Origin: Pseudoclavibacter terrae
GTDB taxonomy: Bacteria; Actinomycetota; Actinomycetes; Actinomycetales; Microbacteriaceae
Assembly: GCF_008831075.1 (NCBI RefSeq)
Contig: NZ_WBJX01000005.1
Span: forward strand, 288,917-352,916
Reading direction: 5' to 3'
DNA length: 64,000 bases
Of the stretch, positions 16,378 through 25,767 are shown piece after piece. Made by a program: the position numbers and the translations under genes. Under the pieces are notes generated by a model. It saw nothing but the letters and a program-made list of their open reading frames with translations. It had not been told where the DNA came from and made no database searches. Numbering within the stretch: the first letter of the stretch is position 1; each line of letters opens with the position of its first letter.

Positions 16378-18812
16378 GCGCGCAAGCCACGACCACGGCG
16401 CAGATGCGCCGCCGCCAAGGCTGGAAGGGCACCCCTGGCGCCAACGGCTCCTGGGTGGTCACCGTCTCGCTCGCCGTCCTGATCTTCAGCGCGACGAACC
16501 TGCTGTGGCCGATCTTCGACACCAACACGTGGTCGGCGAAGGCCATCGTCCTGGTCACGATCATGCTCGGGGCCGCCGCGCTCGTTCGCACCTTCACGGG
16601 GTCGCAGCTGTGGGCGCTCATCGCCTCGATCGTGGGCGGCGCGATCGTTCTCGTGGGCTTCACGGGGCGAGGCTCTCCGCGGGCGACGGTCGAGGGCTGG
16701 GGTGTGCTGGCCGAGCAGCTCGTCGAGCAGCTGCGCTCCGACGCGGCCCCATTGCGTGAGACCGACGCCATGACGACGCTCGTGCTCATCGGCGTCGCGA
16801 TCATCGTGGTGCTCTGCGACTTCTTCGTGTTCGGCATCCGGGGTCGCTCCCTCGCGATGCTGCCGCTGCTCGCGTTCCCGCTCATCCCGATGGCCCTCGG
16901 CATCGACGCGTTCGACGGGTGGGCGTACGTCTTCGCCGCGTTGGCGCTCGCGGTGTTCCTCTATGCGGTGTCGAGCTGGCACCAGCGTGTGCACGACGAG
17001 GAGCTCTCGTATCAGGGCTTCCTCGTGGACAGCAGGGGCCTGGCCGGTCTCGGCGGCGCGCTCGGCGTCACCGCGGTGTCGCTGGTTGCCGTCCTCGTCG
17101 CCTCGACCGTCGTCCCCGCGCCGACCGGCATCGACGCGATTCGGCAGACGTCCACCGCCGGGCTGTCCACGAACCGGGCGAATCCCATCATCGACCTCGG
17201 CGAAGACCTTCGGCGCAACAACGCGGTCGAGGTGCTCCGCTACGCGACGACCACGGACCAGGGCTCGCTGCCGTACCTGACGCTGCAGACGCTCAGCGAC
17301 CTGAACGGCAGCGACGACTGGACCCCCGGCGCGTTCGACGGGAACGTGGCGATCGACGGGAGCGAGCTGCCCCTCCCGACCGGTGTCTCCGCCGGGGCGC
17401 AGTCCAGCGAGTTCACGACGCGCATCGTGCTCAACGACGGCGTGAGCTCGTTCCTCCCGCGACCCGGTTTCGCGGCCAGCATCGTCGACCTCCAGGGGGA
17501 GTTCCTCCTCGAAGAACAGACCGGTGACGTGCGCAGCGCGAACGACGAAGCCCTGGCGCAGAACTACGAGATCCAGACGGTGGTGCCGACCCCGAGCTTC
17601 GAGACCATCTCGCAGCTCGAGGTCGATGTGCCGCCCGAACTCGAACCGCTCACGCAGGTGCCGGACGAGCCGAGTGCCGACCGCATTCGGGACGTGCTCG
17701 CCGGAATCGTCGACGAGAACGCCCCGGCAGGGACGCAGGCGCTGCAGCTCCAGGCGTTCTTCGCCAAGGGCTTCGCGTACTCGGAGACCGCGCCCGTCCA
17801 ACAGGGCTACGACGGCACGAGCCTCGACGTCATCGCCGCCTTCCTGGACGCACGAGCGGGGTACTGCGTGCACTACGCGTCAGCGATGGCGGTCATGGCA
17901 CGCATGCTCGGCATCCCCTCGCGCATCGGCGTCGGCTTCACGCCTGGCTCCGCAGGGGAGCTGAACGCCGAGGGGCAGCCCGTGTACACCGTCACGAGCG
18001 ACCAGCTCCACGCGTGGGCAGAGCTCTACCTGCCCGGGCACGGCTGGGTCATGTTCGAGACGACGCCGGCTGGTGCGCTCGGAAACCTCGTCGCGCCCGG
18101 CCCTGGCGAGACGACCGCGCCGACGATCGACCCGTTCGAGACGACGACGCCGACACCGACGCCCGTCGAGACGCAGAGCACGGCGGCGCCGACCGTGCCA
18201 CCGGAGACGCCGACGCCGACTCCGACCGATGGCACGCAAACCGCCGGAGACCAGGAGGGTGAGGAAGCGGGCATCGACCTCACCGCCGTGTTCGTCACGC
18301 TCGCAGTCATCGCCGGGGCGCTGGCGGTCATCGCGCTCCTGCTCATCCCAGCGTTCCTTCGCGCTGCCAGGCGCCGAGCGCGCCGAACTGCGGTCCTCAC
18401 CGGGAGGCCCCCGCAGCATCCCAGCGCGGGAACCGCCGCTTGGCAGGAGATCTCCGAGAGCGCCGTCGACTACGGCGTCCGGCTCGCAACCGGCCTCACC
18501 CCCGAGGCGGTCGTCGCCGCCATCGCTGGCGCCTTCGAGACCCGACGCGACCCGGCAGACGCCCCTGCCTCCGCCACCGACCCCGCAGTCGCGGAGGTGG
18601 ATGACGCCCGCTCCGCGCTCGATCGCATCCGAGTCGAGCATGAGCACGCCGCCTTCTCGGACCCGGGAGCCGGGGAGCAGCTGAGCGCGGGCGAGCGGTC
18701 GGCGCTCTGGAACGACGTCCTCGTGGTCCGGGCAGCGCTCCGGGCCGCGGCCGCGCCCGCCGTCCGTCGCCGGGCGGTGCTCGCCCCGGCCTCCCTGTCC
18801 GGAAGGCGCTGA
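16374..18812 (+). CDS. TgpA-type transglutaminase-like membrane protein
   Basis: 812 aa. About six N-terminal membrane helices (residues 20-250), a large external region with a transglutaminase core (about 440-570), a Thr/Pro-rich linker (TTPTPTPVETQ, ETPTPTPTDG), one membrane helix near 635-660 and a cytoplasmic tail. The core reads AGYCVHYASAMAVMARMLGI with Cys498, and QLHAWAELYLPGHGWVMFETT with His546; the third residue is Glu562 where family members usually have Asp (FDPT). Substrate and reaction are unknown; family members are proposed to act on envelope proteins. One-base overlap (TGATG) with recG. Confidence 0.9.
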   Translation: MSAQATTTAQMRRRQGWKGTPGANGSWVVTVSLAVLIFSATNLLWPIFDTNTWSAKAIVLVTIMLGAAALVRTFTGSQLWALIASIVGGAIVLVGFTGRGSPRATVEGWGVLAEQLVEQLRSDAAPLRETDAMTTLVLIGVAIIVVLCDFFVFGIRGRSLAMLPLLAFPLIPMALGIDAFDGWAYVFAALALAVFLYAVSSWHQRVHDEELSYQGFLVDSRGLAGLGGALGVTAVSLVAVLVASTVVPAPTGIDAIRQTSTAGLSTNRANPIIDLGEDLRRNNAVEVLRYATTTDQGSLPYLTLQTLSDLNGSDDWTPGAFDGNVAIDGSELPLPTGVSAGAQSSEFTTRIVLNDGVSSFLPRPGFAASIVDLQGEFLLEEQTGDVRSANDEALAQNYEIQTVVPTPSFETISQLEVDVPPELEPLTQVPDEPSADRIRDVLAGIVDENAPAGTQALQLQAFFAKGFAYSETAPVQQGYDGTSLDVIAAFLDARAGYCVHYASAMAVMARMLGIPSRIGVGFTPGSAGELNAEGQPVYTVTSDQLHAWAELYLPGHGWVMFETTPAGALGNLVAPGPGETTAPTIDPFETTTPTPTPVETQSTAAPTVPPETPTPTPTDGTQTAGDQEGEEAGIDLTAVFVTLAVIAGALAVIALLLIPAFLRAARRRARRTAVLTGRPPQHPSAGTAAWQEISESAVDYGVRLATGLTPEAVVAAIAGAFETRRDPADAPASATDPAVAEVDDARSALDRIRVEHEHAAFSDPGAGEQLSAGERSALWNDVLVVRAALRAAAAPAVRRRAVLAPASLSGRR

Positions 18813-20962
18813 TGGACGGCTTCGACCTCGACACGCCGCTCGAGGACGTGCTCGGCAAGCGCGACGCTCAGCAGCTCAAGAAGCAGCTCGACGTGACGAC
18901 GGTCGCCGGCATGCTCGAGCACTACCCACGCCGATACGCGCGCCGGGGTGAGATGACCGCCATCGAGTCGCTGCCGCTCGGAGAGCACGTCACCCTGGTC
19001 GCCCGCGTGCTCCGCGTCAGCGACCGGCAGATGCGGGCGCGCCGCGGTTCGATCCTGGAGGTCGAGATCACCGACGAGAAGGGCATCGTCTCGCTGACCT
19101 TCTTCAACCAGAGCTGGCGGGCGAAGCAGCTGCAGCCGGGCGTGACGGGCATCTTCTCCGGCAAGGCGTCGGCCTACCGGGGGGCCATCCAGCTCGCGCA
19201 TCCCGAGTACGAGCTGTTCGAGAACGCGCCGCTCGAGGTCCTGTCGGAACGTCGAGACCAGTGGCTGAAGGAGCCGATCCCGATCTACCCGGCCACGGCC
19301 AGCCTCCCCACCTGGAAGGTCGCGGCCGCCGTCCAGGCGGTTCTCGAAGCGGTCCCGTTCCTGCGCGACCCGGTACCCGTCGAGACGCGCGCCATGTTCG
19401 GCATGTACAGTTACGACGAGGCGATGCGCGCCATCCACCAACCCGAGACGTTCAAACTGCTCGAACGGGCGCGGGAATCGCTGCGCTTCACCGAGGCCTA
19501 CGTGCTGCAGGCCGCGCTGCTGCAGCGCCGCGCCATCTCCGAGCTCGTCGCCGCCCGGGCGAGAACCGACGACATCGGCCCCATGCTCGCGGCCTTCGAC
19601 GAACGAGTGCCCTTCGAGCTCACCCCCGACCAGAAGACCGTCGGCCGGCAGATCGCGAAGGACCTCGCGCGTGGCGTGCCCATGCACCGCCTCGTGCAGG
19701 GCGAGGTCGGCTCCGGCAAGACGCTGGTCGCCCTGCGCGCGATGCTGCAGGTCGCCGATGCGGGCGGACAATCGGCCATGCTCGCTCCCACCGAGGTGCT
19801 CGCCTCCCAGCACTACCGCTCGATCATCGACTCGCTCGGGCCGGAGCTCGCCGAGCGCCTGAAGCCGACCCTCATCACCGGGAGCATGCCGAAAGCCGAG
19901 CGCAAGCGGGCCGCGCTCCGCGTCGTCGCCGGCGAGGCCAAGATCATCGTGGGCACCCACGCACTGCTCAGCGACGACGTCATGTTCGACGACCTCGGCC
20001 TCGTCATCGTCGACGAGCAGCACCGGTTCGGGGTCGAGCAGCGCGAGTCGCTGCGCGCCAAGGGCGCCCAGCCGCCGCACCTGCTCGTGCTCACCGCCAC
20101 CCCCATCCCGCGCACGGTGGCCATGACCATCTTCGGCGACCTGGACATCTCGAGCATCGTGACGATGCCGAAGGGGCGCCAGAAGATCGAGACGTTCGTC
20201 GTCGCGACTCGCGAGCACCCGCACTGGCTCGAACGCGCCTGGCAGCGCGTCGCGGAAGAGGTCGACCGCGGGCGGCAGGCGTTTGTCGTGTGCCCGGCCA
20301 TCGAGCCCTCCGAGCCCGCGGAGCCCGCCGAGGGCGAGGAGGCACCGCAGCCGGTCGCGGCCGTCATGGAGCTCGCCCCCACGCTCGCCGTGCATCCGCT
20401 GTTCGCGGGCAAGTGCGTCGCCGCCGTGCATGGGGCGATGCCGAGCGACGAGAAGGACGGCGCAATGCGGGCCTTCGCTGAGGGCAAGATCGATGTGCTC
20501 GTCGCCACGACCGTCATCGAGGTCGGCGTCAACGTGCCGAACGCGTCGGTCATGATCGTGATGGATGCAGACCGCTTCGGCGTCTCGCAGCTGCACCAGC
20601 TGCGCGGTCGCGTGGGGCGAGGGGAGCACCCGGGGCTGTGCCTGCTCGTCTCGAACTCCGAGGAGGAATCCACCGCCCGGGAGCGCATCAACGCGGTCGC
20701 GGAGACGCTCGACGGCTTCGAGCTCGCCGAGCGCGACCTCGAGCTGCGCCGCGAGGGCGACGTGCTCGGCACCGCACAATCCGGCGGGCGGACATCCCTG
20801 AAGCTGCTCCGGGTCATCGAGGACACGGACCTCATCCGTTCCGCGCGAGACGAAACCGCCCTGCTGATCAACGACGACTGGAGCTTGAAGCGGTGGCCGG
20901 ACCTCAAGGCGGCCATAGGCCGGCACAGCTTCGAGGAGCGGGAGTTCCTCGGCAAGTCCTGA
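18812..20962 (+). CDS. recG: ATP-dependent DNA helicase RecG
   Basis: 716 aa. Branch-migration helicase that remodels stalled forks. An N-terminal wedge/OB domain (about 50-140) precedes a superfamily 2 motor with Walker A GEVGSGKTLVALRAM, the diagnostic DEQHRFGVEQR box, the LTATPIPRT motif III and HQLRGRVGRGEHPGLCLL motif VI, and the C-terminal TSLKLLRV region. Shares one base with the preceding stop. An acidic insert (EPSEPAEPAEGEEAPQP) between the two motor halves is longer than in E. coli RecG. Confidence 0.96.
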   Translation: MDGFDLDTPLEDVLGKRDAQQLKKQLDVTTVAGMLEHYPRRYARRGEMTAIESLPLGEHVTLVARVLRVSDRQMRARRGSILEVEITDEKGIVSLTFFNQSWRAKQLQPGVTGIFSGKASAYRGAIQLAHPEYELFENAPLEVLSERRDQWLKEPIPIYPATASLPTWKVAAAVQAVLEAVPFLRDPVPVETRAMFGMYSYDEAMRAIHQPETFKLLERARESLRFTEAYVLQAALLQRRAISELVAARARTDDIGPMLAAFDERVPFELTPDQKTVGRQIAKDLARGVPMHRLVQGEVGSGKTLVALRAMLQVADAGGQSAMLAPTEVLASQHYRSIIDSLGPELAERLKPTLITGSMPKAERKRAALRVVAGEAKIIVGTHALLSDDVMFDDLGLVIVDEQHRFGVEQRESLRAKGAQPPHLLVLTATPIPRTVAMTIFGDLDISSIVTMPKGRQKIETFVVATREHPHWLERAWQRVAEEVDRGRQAFVVCPAIEPSEPAEPAEGEEAPQPVAAVMELAPTLAVHPLFAGKCVAAVHGAMPSDEKDGAMRAFAEGKIDVLVATTVIEVGVNVPNASVMIVMDADRFGVSQLHQLRGRVGRGEHPGLCLLVSNSEEESTARERINAVAETLDGFELAERDLELRREGDVLGTAQSGGRTSLKLLRVIEDTDLIRSARDETALLINDDWSLKRWPDLKAAIGRHSFEEREFLGKS

Positions 20963-21041
20963 CGGCCGCCGTCGGCGCCGTCGGAGGAACGGGGCTCGCC
21001 CAGACAGGTCCGCGCCAGGAGACGGGGTCAGACCCCTGGCC

Positions 21042-21047
21042 TACGAT
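21042..21047 (+). promoter_or_regulatory. -10 box of the CopC-domain gene
   Basis: TACGAT ends 6 nt before the GTG start at 21054, which places the predicted first transcribed base on the start codon. This is one of the clearest leaderless arrangements in the window. Confidence 0.55.
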
Positions 21048-21053
21048 GGTCCG

Positions 21054-21800
21054 GTGACCTCTTCCTCCTCCGCGCGCTCGCTCCGCTTCGCCTCCCGCCT
21101 CATGATCGCCGCGATGCTGGCCTTCCTGGCGCTCGCGCTCGGGCTCGGGTCGCAGTACGCCTCCGCGCACGACTCACTGGTCGAGTCGAGCCCCTCCGCC
21201 GACGATGCTGTGGAGGTGGCCCCGGCGAGCGCGACCCTGACGTTCTCCGCGGAAGTGCAGTCAGAGGGCACGCTCGGGCCGCAGATCGAGCTCTTCGCGG
21301 TGAGCGCCGTGGAGGAGACCGCTGTTGATCTCGAGTCGCCCGCGACGGTGGACGGCACGGTTGTCGACCAGGTGCTCCCAGAGCTCGCCGCCGGAGACTA
21401 CGCGCTCAACTGGCAGGTCGTCTCCTCCGACGGCCATCCCATCTCCGGCACCATCCCGTTCACCGTCTCCGTGGGCGTCGCCTCTGCGGAGGACACGCAG
21501 CCCTCCGCCTCCGCCTCCGCGTCTGCCGGTTTCGGAGCCGCGGAGAACACGGAGGGGTCCACGCTCACCAACAGCGACGCGGGAGCGACAGGCGCGGCAG
21601 AGCAGTCCAGCACCCCAGCTCCCGAGGACTCGGGGATCCCGCCGTGGGCCTGGGTGCTCATGGGGCTCGCCGGAGTCTCCGTCGTCCTCGTCTCCTTCCT
21701 GGTGTTCCGTCGCAAGGCCGCCGACCTCGAGGCGAGCCGCAAGCCGCAGGCCGACGAGCCGACGACCGACCCAGACGACGACACGCCCAACGCGCGCTGA
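21054..21800 (+). CDS. CopC-domain copper-resistance-type protein
   Basis: 248 aa. A signal peptide ending in YASAHDS exposes the mature N-terminus beginning with Ala-His, as in CopC, whose N-terminal His helps bind Cu(II). The CopC beta-barrel (about residues 38-140) ends with SSDGHPISGTIPFTV, including the second conserved Asp-Gly-His. A Ser/Ala-rich linker leads to one C-terminal membrane helix (WAWVLMGLAGVSVVLVSFLV) and a charged cytoplasmic tail. It is therefore an exported, membrane-tethered CopC; no copD/ycnJ partner is adjacent. Copper binding is inferred from the family. Confidence 0.88.
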   Translation: MTSSSSARSLRFASRLMIAAMLAFLALALGLGSQYASAHDSLVESSPSADDAVEVAPASATLTFSAEVQSEGTLGPQIELFAVSAVEETAVDLESPATVDGTVVDQVLPELAAGDYALNWQVVSSDGHPISGTIPFTVSVGVASAEDTQPSASASASAGFGAAENTEGSTLTNSDAGATGAAEQSSTPAPEDSGIPPWAWVLMGLAGVSVVLVSFLVFRRKAADLEASRKPQADEPTTDPDDDTPNAR

Positions 21801-21908
21801 CGCTGAGCCGGCCCGCCGAGCGGCGTTCCGGCCCCGCGTTCCGCCCGCACGCGGCGACGCGGTGTTCCTGTGCCGTTCGCGCAGGAAGCGCCCCGTAGTC
21901 TTGTCCGC

Positions 21909-22409
21909 ATGAGCAGAATCGCTGTTGTGCCCGGTTCGTTCGATCCGGTGACCCTTGGCCACCTCGATGTCATCCAGCGCGCCACCTCGGTCTTCGAGGA
22001 AGTGCACGTCGTCGTCGTGCACAACCCGGACAAGCACGCGCTCCTGCCCATCGCACGCCGGGTGGAGCTCATCGAGCAGGCCGTCTCGGCGAGCGGGATC
22101 CGCGGCAACGTCCGCGTCGCCTCGTGGAGCGTCGGCCTGCTGGTCGACTACTGCACCGACGTCGGCGCGAAGGTCATCGTGAAGGGCATCCGCTCGCAGG
22201 CCGACGTCACCTACGAGACGCCGATGGCGATCGTGAACCGCAACCTCGCCCGCGTCGAGACGATGTTCATGCTCCCCGACCCGAGCCACGCGCACGTGTC
22301 CAGCTCCCTGGTCCGTCAGGTGGCTGGCCTCGGGGGCGACGTCTCGCCGTACGTGCCGCGTGTCGTCTACGAGTACCTGCAGGGCGATACCGACACCTCC
22401 ATCGAGTAG
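21909..22409 (+). CDS. coaD: Phosphopantetheine adenylyltransferase
   Basis: 166 aa. Adenylates 4'-phosphopantetheine in coenzyme A synthesis. The nucleotidyltransferase motif [16 protein letters not shown] is at the N-terminus, with the later [22 protein letters not shown] segment. ATG 21909 is supported by TAGTCT at 21896-21901, 7 nt upstream; an earlier in-frame start would not fit the family N-terminus. Confidence 0.95.
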   Translation: MSRIAVVPGSFDPVTLGHLDVIQRATSVFEEVHVVVVHNPDKHALLPIARRVELIEQAVSASGIRGNVRVASWSVGLLVDYCTDVGAKVIVKGIRSQADVTYETPMAIVNRNLARVETMFMLPDPSHAHVSSSLVRQVAGLGGDVSPYVPRVVYEYLQGDTDTSIE

Positions 22410-22452
22410 GGGTTTCGGGATGCACTCCGAGCCGAGGGCGTACAATCTCCCG

Positions 22453-23073
22453 GTGACTTCCTCTCCGTACCTCGTGAACATCGCGACCATCGTGGGCAAG
22501 GCCGGCACGATGCGAACGCTCGAGCTCGACTTCGACGCGCCTGAGCGCATCGGCGAAGGGCTCGGCTACATCGAGAAGGGCACGCCGATCGAGCTCGACG
22601 TGCGTCTTGAGGTCCTGCACGACGGCATTCTGGCGACCGCCAGCCTCGAGTCCCGGATGAGCGGGGAGTGCAGCCGGTGCCTGACGCCGCTGGACGAGCC
22701 GCTCCGGGTCGATTTCGCAGAGCTTTTCGCGTATGCTCGCGACGAAGCCCTCGAGTACGAGGTTCACGACGACACTGTCGACCTTGAACCGCCCGTTCGC
22801 GATGCGGTAGTGCTCGCACTGCCATTCCAGCCGGTTTGTCGGCCGGACTGCCTCGGCCTAGATCCCGAAACCGGCGAGAAGCTGGTGGAGCCGCTCGAAG
22901 AGCAGGCGCCCGCGGTTGACCCGCGTTGGGCGGCGTTGGCAGGGTTTGGCGCTTCAACAGAAGCAGCCGAGGAACCAGCAACGGGTTCTGAGGAAGTCGC
23001 GGGTCCTCGTGAGACAGAATCTCGTGAGGATGCGCGCAACCATGATTACAAGGGGGAGCCGGGCCAGAGATGA
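22453..23073 (+). CDS. DUF177 / YceD family protein
   Basis: 206 aa. The YceD/DUF177 family is found immediately before rpmF across bacteria, as here; it is linked to 23S rRNA accumulation, but the molecular role is unclear. Visible are the zinc-knuckle-like GECSRCLTPL and the C-terminal CRPDCLGLDPETG motif, then a variable Glu-rich tail. GTG 22453 is fixed by TACAAT at 22441-22446, 6 nt upstream. rpmF begins 41 bp downstream. Confidence 0.88.
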   Translation: MTSSPYLVNIATIVGKAGTMRTLELDFDAPERIGEGLGYIEKGTPIELDVRLEVLHDGILATASLESRMSGECSRCLTPLDEPLRVDFAELFAYARDEALEYEVHDDTVDLEPPVRDAVVLALPFQPVCRPDCLGLDPETGEKLVEPLEEQAPAVDPRWAALAGFGASTEAAEEPATGSEEVAGPRETESREDARNHDYKGEPGQR

Positions 23074-23114
23074 GCTCGCCTCCCTGCACGATGAAAGATG
23101 AAAGGTAGACGCCG

Positions 23115-23318
23115 ATGGCTCTCCCCAAGCGCAAGATGAGCCGCTCGAACACGCGTTCGCGTCGTTCGCAGTGGAAGGCCTCTGTGCCGACCCTCGTCAA
23201 GACCGTTGAGAACGGCAAGGTCACCTACAGCCTCCCGCACCGCGCGAAGGTTGTCGAGGACGCAGCTGGCACTCCGCTGTTCTTCGAGTACAAGGGCCGC
23301 AAGGTCGCAGACGTCTGA
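23115..23318 (+). CDS. rpmF: 50S ribosomal protein L32
   Basis: 67 aa, start [20 protein letters not shown], typical of L32. It lacks the CxxC zinc ribbon found in one L32 class (no cysteine in the protein), so it is the zinc-independent form. AAAGG lies upstream of the ATG. It follows the DUF177 gene and is followed by rnc after 10 bp. Confidence 0.96.
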   Translation: MALPKRKMSRSNTRSRRSQWKASVPTLVKTVENGKVTYSLPHRAKVVEDAAGTPLFFEYKGRKVADV

Positions 23319-23328
23319 TCCTCGCGTC

Positions 23329-24075
23329 ATGCACGACGTGAAGATCATCGACCCCGACGCCGCACCGTCAGCTGAGCTGGCAGGCGGCCTCGGGGTCGAC
23401 TTCGTTCCCGCACTGCTCGAGCTCGCGTTGACCCACAGGTCGTACGCGGTCGAGAACGGCGGCATTCCCGACAATCAGCGCCTCGAGTTCCTCGGCGATT
23501 CGATTCTCGGGCAGGCGGTGACGGTCATGCTGTACCGCACGTACCCCGACTACACGGAGGGACAGCTGTCGCGCCTGCGCGCGTCCCTCGTCTCGACGGT
23601 GGCGCTGGCGGAGATCGCTCGGGGCATCGACCTCGGGAAGTATCTGCACCTGGGCCGCGGCGAGCACCTGACGGGTGGCAACAACAAGGACTCGGTGCTC
23701 GCCGACACGATGGAGGCGGTCATCGGGGCCGCCTATCTGTCCGCCGGTGTCGACGTCGCGACCGAGCTGATCCTGCGTCTGGTGGAGCCGAAGCTCGCCG
23801 TCGTGTGGCGCCTCGGCGCCGAGCAGGACCCGAAGACCGCTCTGCAGGAGCTCGCCGACACTCGCGGTGCCGAGCCGCCGAGGTACGAGGTCGAGGGATC
23901 CGGGCTCGAGCATGACCGCAGCTTCACCGCCACCGTGACGGTGCTGAAGAAGAAGCGCGTCCTCGCTCAGGCGAAGGGTGTCGGCACGAGCAAGAAGCAG
24001 GCCGAAGTGGCTGGGGCGCTCGCCGCGTGGCATCAGCTGAGCCGTGGCGACGACGTCGCCCCCTCGGTTTCCTAG
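23329..24075 (+). CDS. rnc: Ribonuclease III
   Basis: 248 aa. Cleaves double-stranded RNA during rRNA and mRNA processing. The signature NQRLEFLGDSILG (catalytic Glu and Asp) and DTMEAVIGAAYL are intact, and the C-terminal third is a dsRNA-binding domain beginning DPKTALQELADTRG and ending with the basic GTSKKQAEVAGALAA. ATG 23329 lies 10 bp after rpmF. mutM starts 2 bp after its stop. Confidence 0.95.
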   Translation: MHDVKIIDPDAAPSAELAGGLGVDFVPALLELALTHRSYAVENGGIPDNQRLEFLGDSILGQAVTVMLYRTYPDYTEGQLSRLRASLVSTVALAEIARGIDLGKYLHLGRGEHLTGGNNKDSVLADTMEAVIGAAYLSAGVDVATELILRLVEPKLAVVWRLGAEQDPKTALQELADTRGAEPPRYEVEGSGLEHDRSFTATVTVLKKKRVLAQAKGVGTSKKQAEVAGALAAWHQLSRGDDVAPSVS

Positions 24076-24077
24076 CC

Positions 24078-24947
24078 GTGCCCGAGCTGCCTGAAGTCGA
24101 GGTCGTCCGCCTCGGCCTGGCTCCCGCCGTGACGGGGGCGTCCGTGTCGGCGGTCGAGGTGCTCGACGAGCGGTCCCTGCGCCGCCACCTCGGAGACTCG
24201 GTGCACTTCGTCGGCGCGCTCGAGGGTGCACGGTTCGAGGGCGTCTCGCGGCGGGGCAAGTACCTGTGGCTCCCGCTTGAGGGTCGCGAGGAGGCGCTGA
24301 CCGCGCATCTGGGCATGAGCGGCCAGATGCTGCTGCGCACGCCGGATGCGCTCGACGACCGTCACCTGCGCGCGCGCATCCGGGTCGATGGCCCAGCTGG
24401 CGACCTCGTGGTGGCGTTCGCCGACCAGCGCGTCTTCGGGTCGCTGGCGATCGACCGGCTCGTGCCGACGCTGGACGTCGCGGGCGAGCACGTCCCGTCG
24501 CAGGTCGCGCACATCGCCCGGGACCCGCTCGACCCGCACTTCGACGACGACGCCTGGGCGGCCGCGCTGCTGCGACGGAAGACGGGCGTGAAGTCGGCGC
24601 TGCTGGACCAGACGCTCATCTCGGGGATCGGGAACATCTACGCCGACGAGGCGCTGTGGCGGGCGCGGCTGCACTACGCGCGCAACACGGCGGGGTTGTC
24701 GCCGTCCAAGGCGAGGGAATTGCTGCGGCACGTGCGCGAGGTGTTCGCGAAGGCGCTCGCCGAGGGCGGCACCTCCTTCGACGCCCAGTACGTCAACGTG
24801 AACGGGCAGGCCGGGTACTTCGCGCATTCGCTCAACGTGTACGGGCGTCAGGGGAAGCCCTGCCCGAGGTGCGGGCGGCCGATCGTGCGCGAGAAGTTTC
24901 AGAACCGGGGCTCGCACTTCTGCGAGAAGTGCCAGCGGGAGCGCTAG
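24078..24947 (+). CDS. mutM: Formamidopyrimidine-DNA glycosylase
   Basis: 289 aa, GTG start. Removes 8-oxoguanine and formamidopyrimidines and nicks the abasic site. The mature N-terminus PELPEVE carries the catalytic Pro2 and Glu3; the helix-two-turn-helix SGIGNIYADEALWRARLHY and a C-terminal zinc finger (CPRCGRP ... FCEKCQ) are complete. It follows rnc after 2 bp. A short intergenic stretch with no feature separates it from the convergent hydrolase gene. Confidence 0.96.
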   Translation: MPELPEVEVVRLGLAPAVTGASVSAVEVLDERSLRRHLGDSVHFVGALEGARFEGVSRRGKYLWLPLEGREEALTAHLGMSGQMLLRTPDALDDRHLRARIRVDGPAGDLVVAFADQRVFGSLAIDRLVPTLDVAGEHVPSQVAHIARDPLDPHFDDDAWAAALLRRKTGVKSALLDQTLISGIGNIYADEALWRARLHYARNTAGLSPSKARELLRHVREVFAKALAEGGTSFDAQYVNVNGQAGYFAHSLNVYGRQGKPCPRCGRPIVREKFQNRGSHFCEKCQRER

Positions 24948-24991
24948 CCGTCACCAACCGCGACGTCGTGCTCCGCACGGACGCATCGCGG

Positions 24992-25714
24992 TCAGCGAGG
25001 GTCAGCTGCTGCCGACTCCACGGCCGCCACCGCCGCAGCCACGCCGTTGCTCCATGGGGCTCCGTGGCCGGGCAGCACCCACTTCGCTGTGGTGCTGACG
25101 ATGGCGTGCAGGGACGCGATCGCCTGGGCGGGCTCGTCAGTGAACGGCGCCGGTTGCGGGCCGTCTGCACCGGTCAGCACGTGGCGGGTCGTGAGACCGT
25201 CGCCGACGAAGACGGCGTCGACTGTCGGCACGAAGACCGCGATGCTGCCCGCGGAGTGGCCCGGCATGCTGATGATCTGCGGGGAGCCGGGGAGGTCGAG
25301 GGTTTCGCCGCCCTGCACCTCGATGACCTCGGTCAGCCACTCGGTTCGTGCGCCACCCTTCCGGAGGGAGTAGGCGGCGAACCCGAGGAGGGGGCCGAAC
25401 TTCATCGCCTGCTTCGCGGTCGCCGGCTTCGGGCCTCCCTTCGCCCGGTCCGCATCGGCGGCGTGCACGAAGACGGGCACGCCGTGGTCGCGGCGCAGGC
25501 GTTCCGCGAAGCCGACGTGGTCGGAGTCGCCGTGGGTGAGGACAACGCCCCGGACGTCGGCGACCGTGAGCCCAAGCGAGGCCAGCTCTGCGACGAGGTC
25601 ACGCCAGTGGCCGGACAGGCCCGCGTCGATGACGGTCACTCCCTCTGGCGTCACGACGAGGTAGGCGGCCACGATGTCGTTGCCGATGCGGTGGAGCGAA
25701 GTGTCGAGTCTCAT
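24992..25714 (-). CDS. Metallo-beta-lactamase-fold hydrolase
   Basis: 240 aa. The metal site THGDSDHVG (HxHxDH variant: His, Asp, Asp, His), the later MPGHSAGS and VFVGDGL, and PGHGAPW fit the MBL fold; the first histidine pair position reads HGD, a common variant. Substrate unknown. Divergent from a TetR regulator with 53 bp between starts; the intergenic region carries three copies of a 7-bp half-site. A promoter with -35 TTGACA (complement of 25746-25751), 18-bp spacer and -10 TAAGTT (complement of 25722-25727) ends 7 nt before the ATG, so the message is probably leaderless. Confidence 0.85.
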   Translation of the reverse strand: MRLDTSLHRIGNDIVAAYLVVTPEGVTVIDAGLSGHWRDLVAELASLGLTVADVRGVVLTHGDSDHVGFAERLRRDHGVPVFVHAADADRAKGGPKPATAKQAMKFGPLLGFAAYSLRKGGARTEWLTEVIEVQGGETLDLPGSPQIISMPGHSAGSIAVFVPTVDAVFVGDGLTTRHVLTGADGPQPAPFTDEPAQAIASLHAIVSTTAKWVLPGHGAPWSNGVAAAVAAVESAAADPR

Positions 25715-25744
25715 GATGGCTAACTTACGTAGCCATCATGGCTA
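25713..25744. promoter_or_regulatory. Palindromic operator between hydrolase and TetR genes
   Basis: ATGATGGCTA (25713-25722) and TAGCCATCAT (25730-25739) form a perfect 10-bp inverted repeat with a 7-bp spacer; a second inverted repeat TAGCCAT-c-ATGGCTA spans 25730-25744. Three half-sites thus cover the region between the -35 and the start codon of the hydrolase gene and lie just before the TATAGT (25756-25761) box of the TetR gene. The position fits repression of both genes by the TetR protein. Confidence 0.7.
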
Positions 25745-25767
25745 CTGTCAATAGCTATAGTGGAGGT

